Below are positions 8,841 through 16,149 of a stretch of 37,356 nt of DNA, in pieces (within the stretch, counting starts at the first letter, position 1; the number at the start of each line of letters is the position of its first letter). Location of the stretch: NCBI GenBank assembly GCA_003130875.1, contig QEXY01000098.1, forward strand, positions 1 to 37,356. Direction: 5' to 3'. Under the pieces are notes generated by a model. The model was not told the origin of the DNA. It made no database searches and saw only the letters and a list, made by a program, of their open reading frames with translations. The translations under genes and the position numbers were made by a program. This DNA comes from Ardenticatenia bacterium. GTDB taxonomy: Bacteria; Chloroflexota; Anaerolineae; 4572-78; NAK82.

Positions 8841-9947
8841 TTACACCGCCTCTTCGCGCGCTCGCTGCCCTTCGGATGGAGAGCCCTCGTCCAGCGCCAG
8901 CTGTTCGTAGAAGGCGAGAGGACTGAGCTCTGGGAAATTGCCATGCTTTACCAGATGCAACCGAATGTCCAAGCAGAGGTCACATTTGGAGACATAGCCT
9001 TGGGGGGACTCCTGGTATCCGTAACCGCGTGCAAAGTCGAGCAGCGCGCGAATGTCCTCCGCGATCAAGTGGCGCAGCACTGGGTGTTCGCGCAAGTCTA
9101 TGCCATCGCGAATGAGGCGGTCGAGCTCACGCCAGCTTCCCAGCGAAATGCCACCACAAAATCCCGGCATGAAATTGCCGTAGTTATCGAAATGGTTGTG
9201 CCAGTCGCGCAGAAACGGCGGTTGACAGGGTTCGCCGAAGAACACCGATGCGGGATAGCTGCGGTAGTACGGCTTGAGCGCACGAGCGGCTCGCCCCATC
9301 AAGAACATCTCAACCGCGATGGTTCCACCCAATGTTGCCGCTAATGTCAGATAGCGCTCAAACGAGACCTTCCCCTGTAGACCTAACCGCTTAAACTGCC
9401 GGTAGAACTCTATCTGATAGATCATCACATTAGGGCCGAAAACCTCTTGGCTGATGCGGATACAACGCTCGGTGCGTTCGAAAGGGATGTATTCAACGTA
9501 GAAGGGATTGACCGAGATCATAATACCCTTGAGGCCGGCCCGTCGCAGGTGTTCCAATCGTTCACGGGTGACCGCATCACTGACGCACCAGGAGCAGTTC
9601 GTCTCGACAAAAGTGGACGGGATGTCCAGCTCCGCGGCCATTTGCACTGCCAAAACCAGCAACTTGAAGTTCAGAAAGGGCTCGCCACCCGTGAAATGCA
9701 AACCGTGGCTCAGGCTGACCCGCTCTCGCCCCCACGGGCTGGGCACGATATGGCCTGTCAGGGAAGAGAGGAGCTGGTAAAGATCGGACTCCGTGATCCA
9801 GTCTGCCTTCCACGCAGGTGAGCAAGCGTACATACAGTGCCGGCAAGCCGCTGAGCACTTATAGGAAAGGATCACACCAGCCGAGGCAGGTGCAGGCACC
9901 CTGACCCGAACGACATTCTCATTCTTGAGGGACGTTGCTCCCATCAT
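8841..9947 (-). CDS. Radical SAM protein with extra C-terminal cysteines
   Basis: 368 residues. The radical SAM 4Fe-4S motif CSAACRHC gives C31, C35 and C38 (CxxxCxxC), followed by the SAM-binding GGEP at 87-90, so it should bind a [4Fe-4S] cluster and cleave S-adenosylmethionine. The C-terminal half adds C241, C264, C322 and C325 (CDLC); these could hold an auxiliary SPASM/twitch-like cluster, though the spacing is not the canonical SPASM pattern. The substrate cannot be read from sequence; the size and extra cysteines suit a peptide- or protein-modifying enzyme. ATG 9947 lies inside the end of the endonuclease V gene (29-nt overlap), so the two are translationally linked. It is the last gene of the four-gene minus-strand operon starting at 12244. 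No small precursor-peptide gene is visible next to it. Confidence 0.88.
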   Translation of the reverse strand: MMGATSLKNENVVRVRVPAPASAGVILSYKCSAACRHCMYACSPAWKADWITESDLYQLLSSLTGHIVPSPWGRERVSLSHGLHFTGGEPFLNFKLLVLAVQMAAELDIPSTFVETNCSWCVSDAVTRERLEHLRRAGLKGIMISVNPFYVEYIPFERTERCIRISQEVFGPNVMIYQIEFYRQFKRLGLQGKVSFERYLTLAATLGGTIAVEMFLMGRAARALKPYYRSYPASVFFGEPCQPPFLRDWHNHFDNYGNFMPGFCGGISLGSWRELDRLIRDGIDLREHPVLRHLIAEDIRALLDFARGYGYQESPQGYVSKCDLCLDIRLHLVKHGNFPELSPLAFYEQLALDEGSPSEGQRAREEAV

Positions 9948-10668
9948 TCCAATCCCAAAGGGTTGCCTGATGAGGGGTTGAAGGCTCTGTGACGTTTTTT
10001 CCCATCCCTGTCGAGATCAGTTGATGTGCCAGGCGTGTCGGTTCGGGCAGGCGATAATGCGTGACGCAGCGCAACACCAGTTCGATGGCGCTCCTCAGAC
10101 TGACGCGATGACCGGGTGATACATAGAGCGGTTTCGTGCCCGGGCGCGAGCGCAGGACGGCGCCGATCACCTCAGCGCCGTCGTAAAGGGGTACCCAGGC
10201 GCCGCGCTCGTCCGCCACCGGCGCATGGTGCCCACAGAGGCGCGATTTCGCCACTCCGATCGACGGGATGTCGGCCAATAGGCCCAGATGACACGCCAAT
10301 CCGAAGCGACGCGGATGAGCAGTACCCTGTCCATCGCACAACAACACATCTGGCAAGCGCTGAAGACGATTGAGCGCTTCCAGGACGATGGGCACCTCGC
10401 GGAAGCCGAGCAACCCCGGCACATAAGGAAATCGTACCGGAGCGCTGACCACTACCTGCTCTTCAACCTGCATGTCCAGCAGATGCAAGACGACAACCGC
10501 TGCGTGCCCCAGGTCACCTTGACGTTCGACACTGACATCGACTCCGGCGACGCAGTGCACAGCCTCGAAACGGTCGTCACACACGACCTGCTGACGCAAC
10601 CGTTGCTGCAGCGCCACCGCTTCCTGAACCGAAAGACCCGCGTAATCCGGTATCGAGAAGCGTGGCAT
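9919..10668 (-). CDS. nfi: Endonuclease V (deoxyinosine 3' endonuclease)
   Basis: 249 residues, slightly longer than the usual 220-230 because of a C-terminal extension that overlaps the radical SAM start. Family motifs are intact: AGVDVS with metal ligand D44, the wedge/recognition motif PYVPGLLGFRE (81-91) with E91, CDGQG with D112, and GVAKSRL with K141. These correspond to the Asp-Glu-Asp catalytic set of the family. Endonuclease V nicks DNA one nucleotide 3' of deoxyinosine and starts repair of deaminated adenine. It lies 26 bp after the P-II-like gene and overlaps the radical SAM gene by 29 nt. Its place in an antiporter/P-II-like operon is probably just co-transcription, as no functional link is evident. 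Confidence 0.93.
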   Translation of the reverse strand: MPRFSIPDYAGLSVQEAVALQQRLRQQVVCDDRFEAVHCVAGVDVSVERQGDLGHAAVVVLHLLDMQVEEQVVVSAPVRFPYVPGLLGFREVPIVLEALNRLQRLPDVLLCDGQGTAHPRRFGLACHLGLLADIPSIGVAKSRLCGHHAPVADERGAWVPLYDGAEVIGAVLRSRPGTKPLYVSPGHRVSLRSAIELVLRCVTHYRLPEPTRLAHQLISTGMGKNVTEPSTPHQATLWDWNDGSNVPQE

Positions 10669-10694
10669 ACGGTCTCCTTACCTCGCCCCGGTCT

Positions 10695-11057
10695 CTAACG
10701 TTGTTCCATGCGCCGCAGTCCCCACGTCCGTGACACGGGAACGGTGAACATGATGCCGGTGTGTGGGTCGTCGAGCCGCCCGATCACCTTTTCGGCGGCA
10801 GTCACCAGCTTTTCGACATCGAACCCATCCGGCACCACCACGAACACGGTACGCTGTGCCTCTTCCTCCTTGCGGATCAGGCTGGCCAGCGAAGGCATCA
10901 ACGGCAAATCATCCGAAACGCCGAACTTGGCGATGTGACGTCCCAGACCGTGACTCTCAAATATCGTCGCACCGGAGATGCCACACTCCAACCAGGCCTT
11001 CAGCACCGCTTCGATCGCCTCACATTTGGTTGTCACTAGAACCACTAGGTCAGGCAT
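10695..11057 (-). CDS. P-II-like (GlnB-superfamily) small regulatory protein
   Basis: 120 residues of ferredoxin-like fold: LVVLVTTKCEAIEAVLKAWLECGISGATIFESHGLG, then a short loop, then TVFVVVPDGFDVEKLVTAAEKVIG and a final GIMFTVPVSRTWG strand. This is the beta-alpha-beta, beta-alpha-beta layout of P-II proteins, but the long T-loop with its modifiable Tyr and the GlnB signature are absent, so it is a P-II-like relative rather than a nitrogen P-II. Such proteins usually bind nucleotides and control a transporter encoded next to them. Here the start (ATG 11057) overlaps the end of the antiporter gene by 13 nt, which strongly suggests that the antiporter is the partner. The ligand (adenine nucleotide, cyclic nucleotide, bicarbonate or other) cannot be read from sequence. 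Confidence 0.8.
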   Translation of the reverse strand: MPDLVVLVTTKCEAIEAVLKAWLECGISGATIFESHGLGRHIAKFGVSDDLPLMPSLASLIRKEEEAQRTVFVVVPDGFDVEKLVTAAEKVIGRLDDPHTGIMFTVPVSRTWGLRRMEQR

Positions 11058-12244
11058 TCACGCGGTTCTCCCCAACAGAAAACGAAACGCAACAGGGGGG
11101 GCGTCACCAGTGTCGTCACGATTACCATGACCACCACATTGGTGAACAGGTTGGGCTGTATCAGTTGTGCATCAAGGCCGACACCTGCCACAATCAATCC
11201 AACCTCTCCGCGCGAGATCATCCCCGTGCCGACGCGCAACGACTCGCGCCATGACATACCCCCCAGTCGCGCACCCAGTCCACATCCCAAGATTTTAGAG
11301 ACAATCGCGACCAAACACAACAAGGCAGTCAATCCGATGTCGCTTCCGGAAAGCTGACGCAAATCGGCCCGCAGACCGATCACCACCAAGAAGATCGGCA
11401 CGAACAATGCATAATTCAGGGCGTGGATGCCGCGTTCGATCTCGGCACGTTGTGTGCTGCGTGCCAATCCCACACCGGCCACGAATGCCCCCGTGATCGC
11501 CGCAATACCTCCGAGATACTCGGCCGCCCACGCGAAGAGCAGGACGCTTGCCACCGTCACCGAGAGCACGGGCTCACTGATCGGCAGGCGTCTGGTCCAA
11601 TCGACAATGCGTGGCAACACCCACAGACCAACCAGGAACGCCACAGCCAAGAACAAGAACATACGCACGGCGATCCAAGCCAACTGCCAGGGCTGAGTAC
11701 CGCCGCCTAAGACCACCCCCACAAAGATGGAGAGCACGAGGATGGCCAGGATATCGTCCACCACCGCCGCACTGAGCAATGTCAAGCCCTCGCGGCTGCG
11801 CAGCCGTCCCAGCTCCATCAACGTTCGCGCCGAAATGCTCACGGAGGTCGCCGCCAGCACGATCCCCATGAATTCAGCGCTGGTCAGAGGATAATGAAAC
11901 TCGAGTCCTGCCAATGTGCCCAAGCCGACGGGGAAGACCACACCCAGGAACCCGACCAGCACCGCGGCACGGCCAGTCCTCAAGAGGTCGCCGAACTGGA
12001 TTTCCAATCCAGCGGCAAACATCAGAAAGATGACCCCCAGCTCGCCAAATTCGCGGAGGACGTCCAACGTATGAGCATTCTTAAAATAGTCCATCCCAAA
12101 TACGTTGAGGACGGAAGGACCTAACAACAGACCAACCGCCAGCTCACCCAGCACAGCTGGCTGTCCCAAGCGGCGCACCAGCCAGCCACCCACTTTGGCG
12201 GCTATGAGGACAATAGCAAGCCCGAGGAGCAGTGGTATCGCCAT
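11045..12244 (-). CDS. CPA2-family cation/proton antiporter (KefB/NapA type, membrane domain only)
   Basis: 399 residues and about 11-13 hydrophobic helices. Family features: GELAVGLLLGPSVL (33-46), the FAAGLEI helix (76-82), AATSVSISARTL (131-142), and the ion-binding acidic pair VVDDIL (D163, D164). It ends right after the membrane domain: the RCK/TrkA-N nucleotide-binding tail typical of KefB/KefC is missing. The overlapping P-II-like gene may supply that regulatory role in trans (inference). The protein should exchange Na+ or K+ for H+ across the inner membrane. It is the first gene of the operon, with a good promoter at 12326-12354. ATG 12244 has no strong ribosome site (upstream GCAGCTTAACA). 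Confidence 0.9.
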   Translation of the reverse strand: MAIPLLLGLAIVLIAAKVGGWLVRRLGQPAVLGELAVGLLLGPSVLNVFGMDYFKNAHTLDVLREFGELGVIFLMFAAGLEIQFGDLLRTGRAAVLVGFLGVVFPVGLGTLAGLEFHYPLTSAEFMGIVLAATSVSISARTLMELGRLRSREGLTLLSAAVVDDILAILVLSIFVGVVLGGGTQPWQLAWIAVRMFLFLAVAFLVGLWVLPRIVDWTRRLPISEPVLSVTVASVLLFAWAAEYLGGIAAITGAFVAGVGLARSTQRAEIERGIHALNYALFVPIFLVVIGLRADLRQLSGSDIGLTALLCLVAIVSKILGCGLGARLGGMSWRESLRVGTGMISRGEVGLIVAGVGLDAQLIQPNLFTNVVVMVIVTTLVTPPLLRFVFCWGEPRECLT

Positions 12245-12325
12245 TGTTAAGCTGCACCGTCCACAACGCAGAGTGTCACGAAGCGCTCCAGTCAGAGAAT
12301 GCGGAATATGAGACGTACCTACAAG

Positions 12326-12354
12326 ATTGTACTTGAGATCGAGTGGGCGGTCAA
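12326..12354 (-). promoter_or_regulatory. Promoter of the antiporter/P-II-like/nfi/radical SAM operon
   Basis: On the minus strand, TTGACC (12354-12349) and TACAAT (12331-12326) are 17 bp apart (12332-12348). Both boxes match the sigma70 consensus in five of six positions. The transcript leader would be about 75 nt. Confidence 0.75.
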
Positions 12355-12367
12355 TTCACCTGAGTGA

Positions 12368-12457
12368 GAGGGTGCTGAAAAAGTCCCTTGACCGCTCAAA
12401 TTTTCATAGGAAAATGGGCCAATAAAGCGGGTAACTAAAGACTTTTTCAACACCCTC
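12368..12457 (+). mobile_element. MITE-like element, copy 1 (90 bp)
   Basis: The ends are an 18-bp terminal inverted repeat with one mismatch: GAGGGTGCTGAAAAAGTC (12368-12385) against the reverse complement of GACTTTTTCAACACCCTC (12440-12457). The middle has a small inner hairpin, ATTTTC-ATAG-GAAAAT. It carries no coding capacity. It is nearly identical to the copy at 14585-14675 (four substitutions and one 1-nt gap) in the same orientation. No convincing target duplication is seen here. It lies between two divergent promoters, 13 bp from one -35 box and 12 bp from the other. Confidence 0.85.
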
Positions 12458-12469
12458 AGTATTTGAGGG

Positions 12470-12498
12470 TTGACTTTATGGTCAAGTGAGTGTATAAT
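12470..12498 (+). promoter_or_regulatory. Promoter of the FtsB/DivIC-like gene
   Basis: TTGACT (12470-12475) and a perfect TATAAT (12493-12498) are separated by 17 bp. It begins 12 bp after the right end of MITE copy 1. The start codon is at 12571, giving a leader of about 65 nt. Together with the minus-strand promoter and the MITE it fills the 326-bp gap 12245-12570. Confidence 0.85.
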
Positions 12499-12570
12499 GA
12501 GTATAGACATAACTTAGACGCAGTAGGCCCTCCCAGTTGTGCCGCTCTATCTCGATAACGGTGGCAGGCG

Positions 12571-13020
12571 ATGATCAGGCAGACAGGCAGAACACGTACG
12601 CCTCAATCTATGTTAATGTATCTCATTGTCGTGGCTGTCGTTGCTGCGTCTCTGTTTCTAATGATAGATTTTGGTGTAAGAGCAGCAACTCTCTTCCGGG
12701 CGCAACAGGAAGTACGTCAGTTAGAGTATGAGATCAACCGCCAGTTGCTCATCCAAGAGAAGCTACGTGCCCGCTTGCAATATGTGCAGAGCGATACGTA
12801 CATCGAAGAAATGGCACACACGCGCCTCAAGTGGACGCGTCCCAATGAGACACTGGTTGTCGTCGTGAATCCGCCTGCCGCTGAGGCGGCGATCCGAGAG
12901 GAGAGCACAGCCCCTGCCGTTACCACCTCTTCGGAGATGAATGACCTACCTGCCTTCATGCCCCCGTGGATGCATTGGTGGTGGCTTTTTTTTAAATCCT
13001 CTCCGCCCGAGATCTTCTGA
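12571..13020 (+). CDS. FtsB/DivIC (septum formation initiator)-like membrane protein
   Basis: 149 residues. A short basic N-terminus (MIRQTGRTRTPQS) is followed by one membrane segment (about 14-40, LMYLIVVAVVAASLFLMIDF). A coiled coil of about 40 residues follows (FRAQQEVRQLEYEINRQL onward), then VQSDTYIEEMAHTRLKWTRPNE, which matches the end of the FtsB/DivIC domain (..D..YIE..AR..L....P.E). Such bitopic proteins join the divisome and control septal peptidoglycan synthesis. The C-terminus is unusual: a Pro/Ala/Thr stretch and then a Trp/Phe-rich end (WMHWWWLFF). The last 29 nt overlap the convergent membrane-protein gene. ATG 12571 is preceded by GGTGGCAGGCG, a modest ribosome site. Confidence 0.8.
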   Translation: MIRQTGRTRTPQSMLMYLIVVAVVAASLFLMIDFGVRAATLFRAQQEVRQLEYEINRQLLIQEKLRARLQYVQSDTYIEEMAHTRLKWTRPNETLVVVVNPPAAEAAIREESTAPAVTTSSEMNDLPAFMPPWMHWWWLFFKSSPPEIF

Positions 13021-14296
13021 CCTCACCGCCCAGCATTGCCTTGACAGCGTGGTTGAACAGATTGAAGACACGATTCTCCTTGAAGCCCAGCGCCATGGCA
13101 AGGAGATAGAGTGCTGCCATATAGAATACGTGGGTCAACAGTTCGGCATCGCTCACCTGTAATCCCACCGGTTTCATCCCCAAAACGCGCATGAGGACAA
13201 ACATCCCTAAGTAAGCCATCGCACCTAGTATCATTCCCATAAAGGGCTTGCCCAGATAGGAAAGCGTATGCTTGTCGTCGAAGTTGCGCTCGCGCACATA
13301 TTTGAACACGTGATAGAAGATGGCAGCTACTCCGCCCAATCCTCCGAACACCAGCGCACGCAGGAATATGGTGGGGTTGATGAAAAAGTCGGGCGCTGTG
13401 CTAAGCCCAATCCATCTGAGCAGCCAGAGGGGATCGAAAACTAGATACACCGACACGAAGAACCATCCGATCCCCCATAAGGTAAGCGCGACGGGTGTGT
13501 ATATCTTGCTCACGCTGTTTTGTGCCCGATCGAGGCGTGTGTGTACCTGTTCGACACACCACTCGGCACGCGGCAACTCTTCTATCCTGCCCTGGGTGAT
13601 GATGGTTCGAGCTTCCATCAGCAATCGGTGACACCAATCGGTGACCTCTTGACCGATACTCGGCTGTTCGCTGCGGATGCGTTCGTATGCTGCCTCGATC
13701 GCCTGCTCAAGAGCACTCCATCGGTCCGGGAGAGGGGCAGGGTGCTGTGGAGCTGATAATGTTTCAGGTGAGGGAACCGTAGGTGTGGGCAAGGGCATCT
13801 CCGGTGTGGTGACGTGGTCAGAACTATGGTCTGACGCGGGCAGTCCAGCATCTTCACGTGGTGATGGGGAAACGCCATGCTCTGTGGGTGTGAGCAGCTC
13901 AGGCGGTGGGTGAGGCAATGGACGTATGGCTGTCACCGGCACCGGAGCGATCCACTCTTCAGCAGGTAAAGGAGTGGTCACTTCAGGTGAAGAGGGAGGT
14001 GGGGTTTCGGCGGTCGTTTCTTCTTCCTCACCTACCGCCATATCCGCCTCTTCGCTCAATAGCTTCTCGATCTCATCGATCTCTCGTGGGGAGCGTTCAT
14101 CTTGCTCCACTCCATCGAAACGCACCCGAATGCTCTCGCTGAGGGGATCACGCGTGTCTTGTGTCCGCACGGGTGCATCACGTGTCATCTCTTTGCGCGG
14201 TTGGGAGAGTACATCTATCTCAGACACCGGCTGCCGACGAGCCATGCCCAGCAATTCCAGCCCTCTGTCTTTGAGGCTAGTTTTGGTACGGATCAT
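12992..14296 (-). CDS. Multi-pass membrane protein with long acidic/Pro-rich N-terminal region, function unknown
   Basis: 434 residues from ATG 14296, chosen over an in-frame start at 14371 because AAAGGAG lies 7 nt upstream of it. Residues 1-200 are low complexity (Pro, Ser, Thr, Glu), including an acidic patch EEADMAVGEEEETTAE, and are probably disordered and cytoplasmic. A helical segment (about 200-265, WSALEQAIEAAYERIRSEQ onward) precedes four hydrophobic helices: near VALTLWGIGWFFVSVYLVFD, FLRALVFGGLGGVAAIFYHV, PFMGMILGAMAYLGMFVLM and LTHVFYMAALYLLAMALGF. A KEN/FNLFNHAVKAMLGG tail closes the protein. I do not recognise a family. It converges on the FtsB/DivIC-like gene with a 29-nt overlap and has a strong promoter of its own. 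Confidence 0.82.
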   Translation of the reverse strand: MIRTKTSLKDRGLELLGMARRQPVSEIDVLSQPRKEMTRDAPVRTQDTRDPLSESIRVRFDGVEQDERSPREIDEIEKLLSEEADMAVGEEEETTAETPPPSSPEVTTPLPAEEWIAPVPVTAIRPLPHPPPELLTPTEHGVSPSPREDAGLPASDHSSDHVTTPEMPLPTPTVPSPETLSAPQHPAPLPDRWSALEQAIEAAYERIRSEQPSIGQEVTDWCHRLLMEARTIITQGRIEELPRAEWCVEQVHTRLDRAQNSVSKIYTPVALTLWGIGWFFVSVYLVFDPLWLLRWIGLSTAPDFFINPTIFLRALVFGGLGGVAAIFYHVFKYVRERNFDDKHTLSYLGKPFMGMILGAMAYLGMFVLMRVLGMKPVGLQVSDAELLTHVFYMAALYLLAMALGFKENRVFNLFNHAVKAMLGGEVRRSRAERI

Positions 14297-14386
14297 TGCA
14301 GTACTCCTTTTTCCGCTGTGATGTCCGATGGAATCGGTCGCATACACTGCACCTTGAGCAGAGGCGGACAACCCATTGCTGTTCTC

Positions 14387-14415
14387 ATTATACCATACAT
14401 AATGTAATCTGTCAT
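14387..14415 (-). promoter_or_regulatory. Promoter of the acidic-tail membrane-protein gene
   Basis: On the minus strand, ATGACA (14415-14410) and a perfect TATAAT (14392-14387) are 17 bp apart. The start codon is at 14296, giving a leader of about 85 nt. Confidence 0.8.
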
Positions 14416-14527
14416 CATGTTTACGTAAAGAGGAAGCCCTTTTAATCTGCGGTTTGCTGACTTGTGCGATAGTTGGTCCACGTTTTTATAGAGCGCGCGA
14501 CCGCAGAGATGACAAGTGATGGCGAGG

Positions 14528-14556
14528 TGGCAATATTCTTCACTTCGTGTTATGAT
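14528..14556 (+). promoter_or_regulatory. Tentative promoter for the NfeD-slipin operon, upstream of MITE copy 2
   Basis: TGGCAA (14528-14533) and TATGAT (14551-14556) are 17 bp apart. The -10 box is good and the -35 box poor. If it is the real promoter, MITE copy 2 lies in the 5' leader of the NfeD mRNA and would form a hairpin there. The rest of the 464-bp gap 14297-14760 shows no gene. Confidence 0.4.
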
Positions 14557-14578
14557 GTAGGGGTGTAAGGAGAGAATG

Positions 14579-14681
14579 AGACGGGAGGGTGTTGAAAAAG
14601 TCCCTTGACCGATCAGATTTTCATAGGAAAATGGGCCAATAAAGCGGGGTAACTAAAGAGTTTTTCAACACCCTCAGACGG
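14579..14681. repeat. 6-bp target-site duplication flanking MITE copy 2
   Basis: AGACGG occurs directly before the element (14579-14584) and directly after it (14676-14681). A perfect 6-bp direct repeat flush with both ends of an inverted-repeat element is the expected scar of transposition. Confidence 0.8.
14585..14675 (+). mobile_element. MITE-like element, copy 2 (91 bp, with target duplication)
   Basis: Terminal inverted repeats GAGGGTGTTGAAAAAGTC (left) and GAGTTTTTCAACACCCTC (right) match at 17 of 18 positions. The inner hairpin ATTTTC-ATAG-GAAAAT is the same as in copy 1. It is non-coding and flanked by AGACGG on both sides. No transposase gene is in the window, so movement would depend on an enzyme encoded elsewhere. 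The whole element can fold into a long imperfect hairpin in RNA or single-stranded DNA. Confidence 0.9.
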
Positions 14682-14760
14682 TGAATTTGCACGCTTCACT
14701 TTGCACTGCCTGTGCGGCGGCTTCGTGGCGGGGCGGGATCACCAAGATAAACGAGGTGCG

Positions 14761-16149
14761 ATGAGAATATCAAGCGTCTGGTTAAGCAAAAGGAAAAGTC
14801 GGTTGGCAGCTATAGGATGCTGGCTAGCCTTGATCCTCTTCGTCGCTGTGGCTCCGGGTATGGCGCAGTCAAGTGTCTCGGACGCTGTAGTGCTGCTTAG
14901 GGTCACCGGCGTGATCGACCCGGTCGTGGCTGGCTACGTGGAGCAGGGGGTGCAAACAGCCACTGAGGAGGGTGCCCGATTGGTGGTTATCCAACTGGAC
15001 ACACCCGGTGGATTGGATACCGCGATGCGCACCATCGTGCAAACCATTATGAATGCCAAGGTACCGGTGGTGGTCTATGTAGCACCTTCCGGCGCGCGGG
15101 CGGCTTCCGCGGGTGTGTTCATCACGGCAGCAGCGCATGTAGCTGCGATGGCGCCAGGCACCAATATTGGTGCCGCGCGCCCGGTGGATATCGGACAGGG
15201 CGAGATGCCGGAAACTATGGCCGACAAGGTGACCAATGATGCTGTGGCCTATCTGGCCGCCATTGCCGAGCAGCGCAACCGCAACGTCTCTTTGGCTGAA
15301 AGATTGGTACGCGAGAGCCAGTCGCTTACAGCTCAACAGGCGTTGGAAGAACGCCTGATCGATCTGATTGCTGTTGATCTGAAAGCTTTGCTGGCAGCTT
15401 TGGAAGGGCGCACGGTTGAGGTGGCAGGTGTGCAGATCACACTCCATACGGCGGGTGTTCCCATAGTGGAACGTAACATGAACTGGTTGCAAGTGATCAC
15501 GCACGGCATCGTAGATCCGAACATTGCCTATGTGTTGCTCTCGCTGGGCACAATCGCCCTGGTCGCCGAATTCTGGAATCCAGGTGCTATCATCCCCGGA
15601 GTCGTGGGCGCCATCTGCTTAGTGTTGGCCTTTGTTGCCTTCGGCAGCCTCCCAGTTAATTATGGAGGTGTAGCGCTCATTATTCTAGCGATCATCTTCT
15701 TTGTGCTGGATCTTATGGTGGCCGGTTTTGGACTCACGATTGCAGGGGTTATCGCCTTTATCATCGGCTCGCTGTTTCTGTTCAGCCCCTTCACACCGCC
15801 TGAGCCGTCTATGCCCCAGCTCTCGGTGAGCCCGTGGCTGCTGATCGGTATGACTGCTATGTTGGTGCTGTTCTTCACCACCGTTCTGGCTGCCGGAGTA
15901 CGGGCGCAGTTGCGACCCAGTGCGATGCGGATCAACTTGCCGGTCGGCAGCACCGGCATTGCTGTGTCCGATTTGAAGCCGCAGGGGGTGATCCAAGCCG
16001 CTGGTGAGCAATGGACGGCGATCGTGGTAGAGGGGGACGTCCATGCCGGCGATGAGGTGGTTGTGGTAGGCCATGAAGGATTGCGAGTTAAGGTACGTAG
16101 GCAACAAGCAACAAGTGGAGCACGAGACGAAAGGAGCGAAACAGCATGA
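14761..16149 (+). CDS. nfeD: NfeD-family membrane-bound serine protease
   Basis: 462 residues from ATG 14761, which has GAGGTG 3 nt before it. A signal/anchor segment lies at residues 15-35. Residues 40-230 form a ClpP-like serine protease domain: LDTPGGLDTAMR (79-90), nucleophile S116 in ARAASAGVF, APGTNIGAARP (131-141), and the catalytic lysine K156 in ADKVTNDA; this Ser-Lys spacing resembles that of the archaeal stomatin-specific protease PH1510. Residues about 255-400 hold four to five membrane helices, and 405-455 an OB-fold NfeD C-terminal domain (LPVGSTGIAVSDLKPQGVI onward). The gene overlaps the slipin gene by 4 nt (ATGA). NfeD proteases are known to cut the C-terminus of their partner slipin in membrane quality control. 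Confidence 0.93.
   Translation: MRISSVWLSKRKSRLAAIGCWLALILFVAVAPGMAQSSVSDAVVLLRVTGVIDPVVAGYVEQGVQTATEEGARLVVIQLDTPGGLDTAMRTIVQTIMNAKVPVVVYVAPSGARAASAGVFITAAAHVAAMAPGTNIGAARPVDIGQGEMPETMADKVTNDAVAYLAAIAEQRNRNVSLAERLVRESQSLTAQQALEERLIDLIAVDLKALLAALEGRTVEVAGVQITLHTAGVPIVERNMNWLQVITHGIVDPNIAYVLLSLGTIALVAEFWNPGAIIPGVVGAICLVLAFVAFGSLPVNYGGVALIILAIIFFVLDLMVAGFGLTIAGVIAFIIGSLFLFSPFTPPEPSMPQLSVSPWLLIGMTAMLVLFFTTVLAAGVRAQLRPSAMRINLPVGSTGIAVSDLKPQGVIQAAGEQWTAIVVEGDVHAGDEVVVVGHEGLRVKVRRQQATSGARDERSETA

Noticed and set aside
9919-9947. Frameshift between endonuclease V and the radical SAM gene
   Set aside because: Both proteins are complete with all family motifs; the 29-nt overlap is a normal coupled arrangement.
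12368-14675. Composite transposon formed by the two MITE copies
   Set aside because: The copies are in the same orientation, only copy 2 has its own target duplication, and the genes between have normal promoters and no transposase. Two separate insertions explain it better.
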